Below are positions 44,503-56,027 of a stretch of DNA of 64,000 nt, one piece after another. The notes under the pieces are model-generated. The model saw only the letters and a list, made by a program, of their open reading frames with translations. It was not told the DNA's origin and searched no databases. The stretch is from Methylonatrum sp040877625. Lineage in GTDB: Bacteria > Pseudomonadota > Gammaproteobacteria > Nitrococcales > Aquisalimonadaceae. The stretch is taken from positions 120,881-184,880 of the forward strand of contig JBBDNK010000044.1 of assembly GCA_040877625.1 (NCBI GenBank). Reading direction: 5' to 3'. The first letter of the stretch is position 1, and each line of letters begins with the position of its first letter. Made by a program: the position numbers and the translations under genes.

Positions 44503-44645
44503 GCTACGAGTGTAACGGACCCGTTAACAATGTGTCATGGTTGGTGGAAGCCGCACGGCAAAGTGCGGGACATTGTGTTTTCACACAGGGATATGGCCGT
44601 CGGACTCGCGTGTTGACGACATACCCCCTTGTTGCTAACGTGATT

Positions 44646-44671
44646 TTGGCACTCTCTGTCGAGAGTGCTAA
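44646..44671. promoter_or_regulatory. CIRCE-like operator of hrcA
   Basis: TTGGCACTC (44646-44654) and GAGTGCTAA (44663-44671) are the two arms of the CIRCE element bound by HrcA. One arm has a G in place of A, and the spacer is 8 nt rather than the usual 9. It lies 36 nt upstream of hrcA, so autoregulation is expected. Confidence 0.8.
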
Positions 44672-44707
44672 TTTGGCCGCTCTTGACTGGAGCAATGCGA
44701 TTCACCA

Positions 44708-45754
44708 ATGGCAGACACCGACCTTAATGAACGTGCCCGTCATCTACTGCGTGTCATGGTACAGAAACATATCCGTGACGGGCAGCCAGTCGGTTCGCGT
44801 ACGCTGACACGGGATGCGGGGCTGGATCTGAGCCCCGCAACGGTACGCAACGTCATGGCTGATCTGGAAGAGCTCGGTTATGTGCGTTCACCGCATACGT
44901 CGGCCGGCCGCGTGCCGACGGACAAGGGCTATCGCTTCTTCGTGGATAGCCTGCTCACCGTCCAGCCGTTCACACTCGCTGAGATGGAAGGGCGGAAGAT
45001 CCGGCTGGATGTGGAAGGTGGCAGCTCCGAGGCACTGGTGGATTCCGCGTCCAACCTGCTTTCCGGTCTGACCCGGTTGACCGGCGTGGTGACGCTGCCC
45101 CGGCGCACGGCGGTGTCGCTGCGCCATGTTGAGTTCCTGCCTCTGTCAGACCGGCGTGTGCTCGCCATCCTGGTGCTCAACGAGTACGAGGTTCAGAACC
45201 GGGTAATACACACCGACCGTGAGTACGGCGCCGACGAACTACAGATGGTGGCCAACTATCTGAATATGGAGTTCGCCGGACGGGATGTCGAGAACGTGCG
45301 CCAGACATTGCTTCAGCAGATGCAAACCGATCGCCAGCGCATGAACGAACTGATGAGCTCGGTGATTGAAGTAGGCAGTAAGGTATTCACCGGCAACAGC
45401 GGCAAGGAAGACGGCTACGTGATCCGTGGCCAGACCAATCTCATGGAATTTCAGGAACTCTCCAATGTCGACAAGCTCCGCGGATTGTTCGAGGCCTTTA
45501 CCGAAAAGCGGGATATTCTCCATCTCCTCGACCAGTGCCTGGTGGCCGACGGTATACAGATTTTCATCGGAGAGGAATCGGGTTATCGGGTGTTCGACGG
45601 TTGCAGCCTGGTGACCTCCACCTATTCCGCCGAAGGCGAAGTACTGGGCGTACTGGGCGTGCTGGGCCCCACCCGGATGGAGTACGATCGGGTGATTCCG
45701 ATTGTCGACATGACGGCCCGGTTATTGGGTGCCGCCTTGAATCAGCAGCACTGA
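44708..45754 (+). CDS. hrcA: Heat-inducible transcription repressor HrcA
   Basis: The 348-aa repressor of heat-shock genes binds CIRCE and needs GroEL to fold. N-terminal winged helix: GQPVGSRTLTRDAGLDLSPA, TVRNVMADLEELGYV and SPHTSAGRVPTDKGYRFFVD. The C-terminal domain has FIGEESGYRVFDGCSLVTS. The CIRCE-like element sits just upstream. Its last codons contain a sigma-32 promoter for grpE, so grpE-dnaK-dnaJ can be induced by two systems. Confidence 0.96.
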   Translation: MADTDLNERARHLLRVMVQKHIRDGQPVGSRTLTRDAGLDLSPATVRNVMADLEELGYVRSPHTSAGRVPTDKGYRFFVDSLLTVQPFTLAEMEGRKIRLDVEGGSSEALVDSASNLLSGLTRLTGVVTLPRRTAVSLRHVEFLPLSDRRVLAILVLNEYEVQNRVIHTDREYGADELQMVANYLNMEFAGRDVENVRQTLLQQMQTDRQRMNELMSSVIEVGSKVFTGNSGKEDGYVIRGQTNLMEFQELSNVDKLRGLFEAFTEKRDILHLLDQCLVADGIQIFIGEESGYRVFDGCSLVTSTYSAEGEVLGVLGVLGPTRMEYDRVIPIVDMTARLLGAALNQQH

Positions 45755-45763
45755 TCCCCATTT
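45736..45763 (+). promoter_or_regulatory. Sigma-32 heat-shock promoter of grpE-dnaK-dnaJ
   Basis: CTTGAAT (45736-45742) and CCCCATTT (45756-45763) with a 13-nt spacer match the RpoH consensus closely. It overlaps the end of hrcA; transcription would begin near 45770, just before a dispersed repeat copy. Confidence 0.75.
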
Positions 45764-45779
45764 CCTATCCTCGAGACGT

Positions 45780-45821
45780 TTAAGGAGCCTCTGATCTATT
45801 CTCATGGGGCCCTGCGCAGCC
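45780..45821 (+). repeat. Dispersed palindromic repeat, copy 5 (full length)
   Basis: The 42-nt copy reads TTAAGGAGCCTCTGATCTAT, then TCTCATGGGGCCCTGCGCAGCC in two parts. It differs from the 18895 and 63942 copies at seven positions. It lies between the sigma-32 promoter and the grpE start, so it is part of the grpE leader RNA. Confidence 0.88.
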
Positions 45822-45861
45822 GTGGCTGCGGGCAGATTGTTATCGTGATGGAGACTGATGC

Positions 45862-46479
45862 ATGGCTGAGCAAAAGGAACAGAAATCCCCTGGCGAGGAG
45901 CCTGACGTCGCGCGGGCAGCGGACGCGGGCAAGGCGCAATCGGCGCCGGAGGCCGAAGACGCAGAGGCGGGGGAGCAAGACGAACGTTTGTCAGGCCTGG
46001 AGGCGGAGCTCGAATCGGCAATGGCCCGTGCGGAGGAGAACTGGAATCAGTTCCTGCGCGCCAGGGCTGAGCTGGAGAATGTCCGACGACGCCTGGAGCG
46101 CGATGTGGAGCACGCCCACAAGTTCGGGCTGGAGAAGATTGCCGCGGACCTGCTGCCGGTAAAGGACAGCCTGGAAATGGGGTTGCAGGCAGCGACCGAG
46201 GATGGCGCCAATGTGGAGCGGCTCACCGAGGGCAGCGAGCTCACGCTGAAGATGCTGGCCCAGGTGCTTGACCGGTTCAGCATAGTCGAAATCGACCCCA
46301 AGGGTCAGAAATTCGACCCCGAGAAGCATGAGGCGATGGCGATGCAGCCGTCGGCCGAGCATGAGCCCAATACGGTGATCCATGTCGTTCAGAAAGGTTA
46401 CACCCTGAACGATCGTCTGCTGCGGCCGGCAATGGTCATCGTCTCCCGTGCTGCCGAAGAAGAATCCGGCAAGCCTTGA
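45862..46479 (+). CDS. grpE: Nucleotide exchange factor GrpE
   Basis: The 205-aa protein is the DnaK nucleotide exchange factor and thermosensor. An acidic, disordered N-terminus (about residues 1-50) is followed by a long coiled-coil (WNQFLRARAELENVRRRLER) and the beta-domain ending with VIHVVQKGYTLNDRLLRPAM and VIVS. It lies downstream of a sigma-32 promoter and a repeat copy and 84 nt before dnaK. Confidence 0.96.
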   Translation: MAEQKEQKSPGEEPDVARAADAGKAQSAPEAEDAEAGEQDERLSGLEAELESAMARAEENWNQFLRARAELENVRRRLERDVEHAHKFGLEKIAADLLPVKDSLEMGLQAATEDGANVERLTEGSELTLKMLAQVLDRFSIVEIDPKGQKFDPEKHEAMAMQPSAEHEPNTVIHVVQKGYTLNDRLLRPAMVIVSRAAEEESGKP

Positions 46480-46500
46480 AAATCTCGAGTTTGCCCAAAT
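46475..46500 (+). promoter_or_regulatory. Possible second sigma-32 promoter before dnaK
   Basis: CTTGAAA (46475-46481) and CCCAAAT (46494-46500) with a 12-nt spacer resemble a weaker RpoH site at the end of grpE. Confidence 0.4.
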
Positions 46501-46563
46501 TAACAGGACAAATCTGAAAGTGGCCGGCGAAAGCGGCGCGAAAATCATCAGGAGTCAGTCATT

Positions 46564-48483
46564 ATGGGAAAGATCATCGGCATTGACCTGGGGACCACGA
46601 ATTCCTGCGTAGCCGTGATGGAAGGTGGCAAACCTCGCGTAATCGAAAACGCCGAGGGTGAGCGTACGACGCCTTCGGTTGTGGCCTTCACCGAGGACGG
46701 CGAAGTCATGGTCGGCTCCCCGGCCAAACGCCAGGCGGTTACCAATTCGGAGAACACGTTGCATGCCGTCAAGCGCCTCATTGGCCGGCGTTTCGACGAA
46801 AGCGTGGTGCAGCGCGACGTCAAGGAAATGCCCTACAAGATCGTCAAGGCGGACAACGGTGACGCCTGGGTCGAGGTGCGGGGCAAGAAAATGGCACCAC
46901 CGGAGATTTCCGCCCGGGTGCTGCAAAAGATGAAGAAGACCGCGGAAGACTATCTCGGTGAAACGGTCACCGAGGCGGTCATCACCGTGCCTGCCTACTT
47001 CAACGATTCGCAGCGTCAGGCGACCAAGGATGCCGGCAAGATCGCCGGGCTCGAGGTCAAGCGCATCATCAACGAGCCCACGGCGGCGGCGCTGGCGTAC
47101 GGCATGGACAAGAAGTCCGGCGACCGCAAGGTGGCGGTTTACGATCTGGGTGGTGGTACCTTCGATATTTCCATCATCGAGATTGCCGAGGTCGACGGTG
47201 AGCACCAGTTCGAGGTGTTGTCGACCAACGGCGATACCTTCCTCGGTGGTGAGGATTTCGACCGCGCCGTGATCGAGTATCTGGTTGCGGAGTTCAAGAA
47301 GGATCAGGGCATCGATCTGGGCAAGGACCGGCTGGCGCTGCAGCGTCTGCGCGAAGCCGCGGAGAAGGCCAAGATTGAGCTGTCTTCCAGTCAGCAGACC
47401 GAGATCAACCTGCCGTACGTGACCGCGGATGCCAGCGGGCCCAAGCATCTGGCTATCAAACTGACCCGTGCCAAGCTTGAGTCGCTGGTCGACGAGCTGG
47501 TCCAGCGCACCATCGAGCCCTGCCGGATCGCACTCAAGGATGCCGGGCTCAAGGCTTCGGAAGTCGAAGAAGTCATTCTGGTCGGCGGTCAGACCCGCAT
47601 GCCCAAGGTGCAGGAGGCGGTCAAGCAGTTCTTCGGCAAGGAGCCGCGCAAGGACGTCAACCCGGACGAGGCGGTCGCGGTGGGCGCGGCCATCCAGGGT
47701 GGCGTGCTTGGTGGCGACGTGAAGGACGTGTTGCTGCTGGACGTAACGCCGTTGTCTCTGGGTATCGAGACCATGGGCGGCGTGATGACCAAGCTGATCG
47801 AAAAGAACACCACGATTCCCACCAAGGCGAACCAGGTGTTCTCCACCGCCGAGGATAATCAGACCGCGGTGACCGTACACGTGCTTCAGGGCGAACGCGG
47901 GATGGCGACCGGCAACAAGTCCCTGGGTCGTTTCGACCTCGCGGACATTCCGCCGGCACCGCGCGGCGTGCCGCAGATCGAAGTGAACTTCGATATCGAT
48001 GCCAACGGCATTCTGCACGTCTCCGCCAAGGACAAGGCGACCGGCAAGGAGCAGTCGATCGTCATCAAGGCGTCCTCCGGTCTGTCCGATGACGAGATCG
48101 AGAAGATGGTGACCGATGCCGAGGCGCATGCCGAGGAAGACCGCAAGCTGCGTGAACTGGTGGAGGCCCGTAATCAGGCCGACAACATGATTCATGCAAC
48201 GCGCAAATCGCTGAAGGATCTTGGTGACAAGGTCTCGGCGACTGAGAAGCAGTCGGTTGAATCTGCCATCGAAGATCTGGAAAACGTGATCAAGGGCGAG
48301 GACAAGGACGCCATAGACGCCAAAACCCAGGCCCTCGCCGAAGTGTCAGGCAAGCTGGCCGAGAAGTTGTACGGGCAGGGTGAAGAGGGTGAGGCCGCCA
48401 AGCCCGAAGGCGGCAAGACGGAATCGGATGACGTGGTTGACGCGGAGTTCGAGGAAGTCAAGGACGAAGACGAGCGCAAGTGA
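46564..48483 (+). CDS. dnaK: Chaperone DnaK (Hsp70)
   Basis: The 639-aa Hsp70 starts MGKIIGIDLGTTNSCVAVME, with phosphate-2 motif VYDLGGGTFDISI near residue 194 and adenosine motif ILVGGQTRMPKVQEA near 338. The peptide-binding domain and an acidic C-terminal tail ending FEEVKDEDERK complete it. It acts with GrpE and DnaJ encoded on either side. Length equals E. coli DnaK (638). Confidence 0.98.
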   Translation: MGKIIGIDLGTTNSCVAVMEGGKPRVIENAEGERTTPSVVAFTEDGEVMVGSPAKRQAVTNSENTLHAVKRLIGRRFDESVVQRDVKEMPYKIVKADNGDAWVEVRGKKMAPPEISARVLQKMKKTAEDYLGETVTEAVITVPAYFNDSQRQATKDAGKIAGLEVKRIINEPTAAALAYGMDKKSGDRKVAVYDLGGGTFDISIIEIAEVDGEHQFEVLSTNGDTFLGGEDFDRAVIEYLVAEFKKDQGIDLGKDRLALQRLREAAEKAKIELSSSQQTEINLPYVTADASGPKHLAIKLTRAKLESLVDELVQRTIEPCRIALKDAGLKASEVEEVILVGGQTRMPKVQEAVKQFFGKEPRKDVNPDEAVAVGAAIQGGVLGGDVKDVLLLDVTPLSLGIETMGGVMTKLIEKNTTIPTKANQVFSTAEDNQTAVTVHVLQGERGMATGNKSLGRFDLADIPPAPRGVPQIEVNFDIDANGILHVSAKDKATGKEQSIVIKASSGLSDDEIEKMVTDAEAHAEEDRKLRELVEARNQADNMIHATRKSLKDLGDKVSATEKQSVESAIEDLENVIKGEDKDAIDAKTQALAEVSGKLAEKLYGQGEEGEAAKPEGGKTESDDVVDAEFEEVKDEDERK

Positions 48484-48489
48484 CCGCGG

Positions 48490-48514
48490 GCCGCCCCCTC
48501 CGGCAGGGGGCGGC
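48490..48514 (+). other. GC-rich hairpin between dnaK and dnaJ
   Basis: GCCGCCCCCT (48490-48499) and AGGGGGCGGC (48505-48514) form a perfect 10-bp stem with a 5-nt loop and no T-run. It may protect the dnaK mRNA end or lower dnaJ expression. Confidence 0.6.
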
Positions 48515-48623
48515 AATATGAATCACGGATACGGGCGCGGGGGGGTGAACCTCGCGCCCGCGTGCGTACCGGCAGGGGTGCTGGAGACGCGGCGCAAACA
48601 CCACGACGGGGCACATGGACACG

Positions 48624-49742
48624 ATGGCGAAACGCGATTACTACGAGGTCCTGGGTTTACAGAAGAATGCCTCCGAGGCAGACCTCAAAAAGGCATACCG
48701 ACGGCTTGCCATGAAATACCACCCGGACCGCAATCCGGGCGATGCAGAAGCCGAAATCCAGTTCAAGGAAATTAAAACCGCATACGAAGTACTCACCGAT
48801 CCGCAGAAACGCGCGGCCTATGACCAGTTCGGTCATGCTGGCGTGGACGGCATGGGCGGTGGTCAGCCGGGGGCCGGCGGGTTCTCCGATATCTTCTCGG
48901 ATGTCTTCGGCGACATCTTCGGGGGGCGTCGCGGCGGCCCCGGCGTCTACCGGGGCGCGGATCTGCGCTACAACCTGGAGTTGTCTCTTGAAGACGCCGT
49001 CAACGGAACCGAAACCACCATCCGCGTGCCGACCTGGCATGTTTGCGAGGCGTGTGACGGCAAAGGCCAGAAGGGCGGCCGGGCGCCAGAGACCTGCCCC
49101 ACCTGTCATGGTCATGGTGACGTGCGGGTGCAGCAGGGCTTTTTCTCCATTCAGCAGAGTTGCCCGCGCTGCGGCGGCACCGGCAGCGTGGTCACCGACC
49201 CCTGCGACAGTTGCGGCGGCCAGGGCAAAATCAAGGACACCAAGGACCTTTCGGTCCGAATTCCCGCCGGTGTCGACACCGGGGACCGCATACGCCTGAG
49301 TGGCGAGGGCGAGCCCGGTGAAAGGGGCGGGCCGCCAGGCGATCTGTATGTGCAGATCATGGTTCGGGAACATCCTATATTTGTCCGTGATGGCGAACAC
49401 TTGCGGTGCCAGGTGCCGATCAGTTACGTGACCGCGGCACTGGGCGGCGAGCTGGAGGTGCCGACGCTGTCCGGACGGGTTGCCTTGCGCGTGCCCGAAG
49501 GCACTCAGAGCGGCAAGGTGTTCCGTGTCAGGGGCAAGGGCGTCAAGCCGGTGCGTGGCGGGCCGCAGGGTGACCTGCTGTGCCGGGTTGTGGTGGAGAC
49601 CCCCGTTAACCTGACACGCGAACAAAGAGAACTTCTGGAAAAACTGGGTGAGACCCTGGATGACGGCGGTGAGCGCCATAATCCGCAGACCACATCCTGG
49701 CTCGACAAGGCCAGACGCTTCTTTGAAGATCTGAAGTTCTGA
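48624..49742 (+). CDS. dnaJ: Chaperone DnaJ (Hsp40)
   Basis: The co-chaperone (372 aa from ATG 48624) stimulates DnaK ATPase. J domain AKRDYYEVLGLQKNAS with HPD in KYHPDRNPGD, a short Gly-rich region (about residues 75-105), and four zinc motifs CEACDGKG, CPTCHGHG, CPRCGGTG and CDSCGGQG, then a C-terminal substrate domain. ATG 48624 is chosen because MAKRDYYEVLG is the family start; ATG 48615 is an in-frame alternative. Confidence 0.97.
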   Translation: MAKRDYYEVLGLQKNASEADLKKAYRRLAMKYHPDRNPGDAEAEIQFKEIKTAYEVLTDPQKRAAYDQFGHAGVDGMGGGQPGAGGFSDIFSDVFGDIFGGRRGGPGVYRGADLRYNLELSLEDAVNGTETTIRVPTWHVCEACDGKGQKGGRAPETCPTCHGHGDVRVQQGFFSIQQSCPRCGGTGSVVTDPCDSCGGQGKIKDTKDLSVRIPAGVDTGDRIRLSGEGEPGERGGPPGDLYVQIMVREHPIFVRDGEHLRCQVPISYVTAALGGELEVPTLSGRVALRVPEGTQSGKVFRVRGKGVKPVRGGPQGDLLCRVVVETPVNLTREQRELLEKLGETLDDGGERHNPQTTSWLDKARRFFEDLKF

Positions 49743-49765
49743 ATACAGGGGAGTACGGCGGACAG

Positions 49766-50572
49766 ATGGCTAACCGGATCGGCATTACCGGCGCGGCGGG
49801 GCGTATGGGCCGGCAATTGGTGGAAACCGTGGTCAAGAGCCCGGGTCTGGAGTTGGCGGCCGCCGTGGATCGACCGGGATCACCGTTCCTGGGTACCGAC
49901 GCCGGTGAACTGGCCGGGGTCGGCAAAATCGGCATATCGGTAACCGATGACCTTGCCGCGGTGCTTCCCGACCTCGATGTGTTGATTGATTTCACGCTCC
50001 CGGAAGCGACGGTGGACAACGCCGCATTGTGTGCACGGCATGGTGTTCGCATGGTCATTGGCACCACGGGGCTTAGCCCCGATCAGAGACAGGTGGTGGA
50101 GCAGACCGCGTCCGAAGTGGGAGTGGTGTTTGCCGCGAACTACAGCGTAGGGGTCACCATGTCACTGAAACTCATCGATATGGCGGCACGTGCGCTAGGC
50201 GATGATTTCGATGTCGAGGTGGTGGAAACCCATCATCGCCACAAGATTGACGCCCCTTCCGGTACCGCCCTGCGCATGGGCGAAGTGCTGGCGGAAGCCC
50301 TGGGCCGTGATCTGGATGCGTGCGCCGTTTATGGCAGGCAGGGGCGCACCGGTGAGCGTGACAGCCGTACCATTGGCTTTGAAACCATTCGTGGCGGCGA
50401 TGTGGTTGGTGATCACACGGTCATGTTCCTGGGGCTGGGGGAGCGCCTTGAGATTACGCATCGTGCCGGCAGTCGGATGACCTTTGCCCGGGGTGCCGTG
50501 CGCAGCGCCGCCTGGGTGGCGGACCGCGATCCCGGCCTGTATGACATGGAAGATGTGCTAAACCTGCGTTGA
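49766..50572 (+). CDS. dapB: 4-hydroxy-tetrahydrodipicolinate reductase
   Basis: The 268-aa enzyme of the lysine and meso-diaminopimelate pathway uses NAD(P)H. The Rossmann motif GITGAAGRMGRQLV is near residue 7, the substrate signature VVETHHRHKIDAPSGTAL near 155 with catalytic His and Lys. It follows dnaJ by 23 nt, a common order in gammaproteobacteria, and is followed by a repeat copy. Confidence 0.97.
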   Translation: MANRIGITGAAGRMGRQLVETVVKSPGLELAAAVDRPGSPFLGTDAGELAGVGKIGISVTDDLAAVLPDLDVLIDFTLPEATVDNAALCARHGVRMVIGTTGLSPDQRQVVEQTASEVGVVFAANYSVGVTMSLKLIDMAARALGDDFDVEVVETHHRHKIDAPSGTALRMGEVLAEALGRDLDACAVYGRQGRTGERDSRTIGFETIRGGDVVGDHTVMFLGLGERLEITHRAGSRMTFARGAVRSAAWVADRDPGLYDMEDVLNLR

Positions 50573-50583
50573 CGAGTGCCGCG

Positions 50584-50614
50584 TAGGGAGCCTCTGATCT
50601 AATTCCCCCAGGGG
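50584..50614 (+). repeat. Dispersed palindromic repeat, copy 6 (degenerate)
   Basis: The copy reads TAGGGAGCCTCTGATCTA then ATTCCCCCAGGGG. It has an extra A and lost the central CATGG, but the left half is identical to copies 4 and 5. It lies 11 nt after dapB and directly upstream of the next ribosome site. Confidence 0.75.
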
Positions 50615-50624
50615 AGGGTGGTGG

Positions 50625-51191
50625 ATGCGTCGCTGCAAAAGCCGGCTCACCCGATTCGTGCTGCTCATGGGCGCCATGTTGTTGTTGCTTGTGGCCTGTG
50701 AGGATGAGAGCCACACGCAGACAGTGAGAGCGGGGCTGGAAGCGCGGGAGCAGGGGGCATTGCGCGCCGATATGCTGGTTCAGATCAATGAGGCCCGTGC
50801 CAGTTCGCGCTACTGCGGAAAGGCCCGGATGTCATCCGTACCGCCCGTCGTCTGGAATGACCGCGTTGCCGAAGCCGCTCAGGACTATGCCACAGTCATG
50901 GCAAACCGGAACTGGTTCGACCATACCGGGCCGGATGGCTCCACGCCTGAAACGCGCCTGAGGGCTACCGGCTACCGGCCACAGGCCTGGGGCGAGAATA
51001 TAGCCGCCGGTCAAACGTCGGTGGATGCCGTCGTCCGTGGCTGGCTGGACAGCCCCAATCACTGCGTCAATATCATGAACCCGAAGATCCGGGAGATCGG
51101 AGCGGGCCTTGCGCTTGCCGAGACGGATTCGGGGTTGCGGCGTTACTGGACGCTGTTATTTGCGAGCCCAATGGGCGTTAGTGGAAAATGA
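50625..51191 (+). CDS. CAP-domain lipoprotein
   Basis: The 188-aa protein has a lipoprotein signal with lipobox LVAC (Cys25) and a CAP/SCP domain (residues about 50-185). Visible motifs: INEARASSRYCG, RNWFDHTGPDGSTPETRL, GENIAAG and WLDSPNHCVNIMNP. It is expected at the periplasmic face of a membrane. Bacterial CAP lipoproteins have no settled activity. A bidirectional terminator follows. The repeat copy 6 sits between dapB and its start, so it may have its own promoter or share dapB's. Confidence 0.88.
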   Translation: MRRCKSRLTRFVLLMGAMLLLLVACEDESHTQTVRAGLEAREQGALRADMLVQINEARASSRYCGKARMSSVPPVVWNDRVAEAAQDYATVMANRNWFDHTGPDGSTPETRLRATGYRPQAWGENIAAGQTSVDAVVRGWLDSPNHCVNIMNPKIREIGAGLALAETDSGLRRYWTLLFASPMGVSGK

Positions 51192-51224
51192 AAAAGGCCG
51201 ACCCCTCACAGGGATCGGCCTTTT
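51191..51224. terminator. Bidirectional intrinsic terminator
   Basis: AAAAAGGCCGACCC and GGGATCGGCCTTTT form a stem (one A-C mismatch) with loop CTCACA, flanked by A-run and T-run, so it works on both strands between the converging CAP lipoprotein gene and acnA. Confidence 0.9.
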
Positions 51225-51240
51225 CACTGACGATGCTGGA

Positions 51241-53985
<2,745 letters not shown>

Positions 53986-54222
53986 CATACCTCCCGGTCT
54001 GTCCGTTTCTGTGTCACCGACGGGCTGAGCAGGCATCTGCCCGACGTTTTCAGGCGCCCGTCGGCGGAGACGCCGCTGCACCATGGCCTTATGCCGGTTT
54101 CAAGCGCGTGATCGCGAGCCGCCGTCCTCATGCAGGCACTACCTGCGACGGCCCGTAGAAGTTTTTGGGCGCGGATATAATACATGAAAGAGAGGTCGGC
54201 ATTTGCCACCGCAGCGAATCCG

Positions 54223-54840
54223 TTAGCTGACTTGTCCCAGAAGCTCTTCCGTCGCCCGCGCGAGTCGGTTGCGCCCGAAGATCAGTCGGAGGCGGTTACC
54301 GCCCGCGGCGCGCCAGAGCGTGGCGGCGCGAATTGCGGCCAAAAGCAGGGCGCGCACCATATTGGCGTTGCGGGCGTCTTCCAGCCATTCCCGCTTGCCC
54401 TGAACCAGAATTCGAGGTCGCAACTGGCTGATTGTACCAGCATAGAGGTCCGCCAGACGGCCGACGACATTTTCATTGACCTTGCCGAAGTATTCCGCTT
54501 GTCGACGAGCCTGTTCCAGCCCCTCCGACAGCGTTGCCAGCATGTCCCGGCGTTTAACCAGCTTGCGTTCCAGGTGTACGGTCATGATGACGTAACGGGT
54601 CTGATCCATGTCCTGGGGATTGGCCAGCTGACGCTGCAACCGGCGCAGCCCGGGCGCCAGCGCTTCGGCACCGCCATAGGTCTGCGCGACATCGCCTTCA
54701 TACGGCTGTAGAAGCCCGGCAAAGCAGGTGTCGACCGGGGCCTGGTTCCATCGTCCGTTCTCCGCCAGTTCGCGAATCTCGGCCACTGCCTGGTAGAGGG
54801 CGGCGAGCGACAGAATTTCATCCTTCAATCGGTCATCCAT
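54223..54840 (-). CDS. hflD: High frequency lysogenization protein HflD homologue
   Basis: The 205-aa helical protein matches HflD (YcfC): LSLAALYQAVAEIRELAENG near residue 10, YVIMTVHLERKLVKRRDML near 85 and RALLLAAIRAATLWRAAGG near 165. In E. coli it is a peripheral membrane protein that affects lambda lysogeny through CII; its core role is unknown. ATG 54840 overlaps the end of mnmA by 16 nt, the conserved mnmA-hflD order. Confidence 0.93.
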   Translation of the reverse strand: MDDRLKDEILSLAALYQAVAEIRELAENGRWNQAPVDTCFAGLLQPYEGDVAQTYGGAEALAPGLRRLQRQLANPQDMDQTRYVIMTVHLERKLVKRRDMLATLSEGLEQARRQAEYFGKVNENVVGRLADLYAGTISQLRPRILVQGKREWLEDARNANMVRALLLAAIRAATLWRAAGGNRLRLIFGRNRLARATEELLGQVS

Positions 54841-55967
54841 GCCTGCTCCTGGTCCGGCTTGCCAATGGCGGTCAATGGCAGGCGGTGTTCTATTATGCCG
54901 CCGCCCAGACAGCATTGGCCGGAATACAGGACAATGGACTGCCCCGGTGTAACGGCCCGTTGCGGTTGGTCGAAACGAATCTCCATCCGCCCGTTGTCGA
55001 AAGATTCGATTCGGCAGGCCTGATCGGCTTGCCGATATCGCACGCGGGCCGTGCAGCGGGTACCTGCAGTCGGCGCCTGTCCGTTGACCCAGTGCAATTG
55101 ATCCGCAATAAGGCCGGTGGATAGCAGAGCAGGGTGATTGTGGCCCTGCGCGACAATCAACCGATTGCCGGCCATGTCCTTGTCCACTACATACCACGGC
55201 CCGCCGGCTCCCGGGCGGCCACCAATGCCAAGCCCCTGGCGCTGGCCCAGGGTGTAGAAACTCAGCCCCTGGTGTTCGCCCAGATCGTCGCCTTCCGGGC
55301 TCACCATGCGGCCCGGTTCAGCGCGGATGTAGCGGCTCAGAAACGCCTGGAAATCCCGTTCACCGATGAAGCAGATTCCGGTGCTGTCCTTTTTCTCGAA
55401 ATTATCGAAGCCCGCGTGCTCGGCGAGCCGCCGCACCGCGGATTTCTGAAGATGACCGATCGGGAACAGCGTTCGCTTCAGTGCATCCTGATCGACCATG
55501 TAAAGGAAATAGGACTGATCCTTGCCGGTATCAATGCCGCAGTGCAGTTCGACGCCGGCGGGGCCATCCACGACGCGTGCATAGTGCCCGGTGGCAACCT
55601 TGTCCGCACCGAGCCGAAGCGCGTGATGCAAAAAGGCGCGAAACTTGATCTCGCGGTTGCAGAGCACATCCGGATTGGGTGTCCGGCCGGCCTCGAACTC
55701 CCGCAGGCAATGATCGAATACCTGCCGGCGGTACGCGTCGGAGAAATTGACCTGGTGCAGGGGAATGCCGAGTTCCGCGCAGACTTGCGCGGCATCCGCC
55801 AGGTCGGCTTCGGCCGTGCAGACGGTGTCGGTGTCGTCGTCTTCCCAGTTCCTCATGAAGAGGCCCTGCACGTTATAGCCCTGCTCAATCAGCAGCAGCG
55901 CGGCAACCGCGGAATCCACGCCTCCGGAAAGGCCGACTACGACAGTGGTGACTGATGGATCATGCAT
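54825..55967 (-). CDS. mnmA: tRNA-specific 2-thiouridylase MnmA
   Basis: The 380-aa enzyme makes 2-thiouridine at position 34 of Lys, Glu and Gln tRNAs. PP-loop VVVGLSGGVDSAVAALLL near residue 9, catalytic cysteines in DVLCNREIKF and STGICFIGERDF, and a C-terminal beta-barrel. It is preceded by nudJ 60 nt upstream and followed by hflD on the same strand, the usual nudJ-mnmA-hflD cluster. Confidence 0.97.
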   Translation of the reverse strand: MHDPSVTTVVVGLSGGVDSAVAALLLIEQGYNVQGLFMRNWEDDDTDTVCTAEADLADAAQVCAELGIPLHQVNFSDAYRRQVFDHCLREFEAGRTPNPDVLCNREIKFRAFLHHALRLGADKVATGHYARVVDGPAGVELHCGIDTGKDQSYFLYMVDQDALKRTLFPIGHLQKSAVRRLAEHAGFDNFEKKDSTGICFIGERDFQAFLSRYIRAEPGRMVSPEGDDLGEHQGLSFYTLGQRQGLGIGGRPGAGGPWYVVDKDMAGNRLIVAQGHNHPALLSTGLIADQLHWVNGQAPTAGTRCTARVRYRQADQACRIESFDNGRMEIRFDQPQRAVTPGQSIVLYSGQCCLGGGIIEHRLPLTAIGKPDQEQAWMTD

Positions 55968-56027
55968 GGCAGGGCAGTGCGCGAGGCTTTTCAGGGTGGC
56001 GCATGATAGCAGAGCCGCGGACCCCGG

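Noticed and set aside
46555..48195. 546-aa minus-strand ORF opposite dnaK
   Set aside because: It is a mirror frame of a GC-rich highly expressed gene; no homology-like motifs, and dnaK on the other strand is certain.
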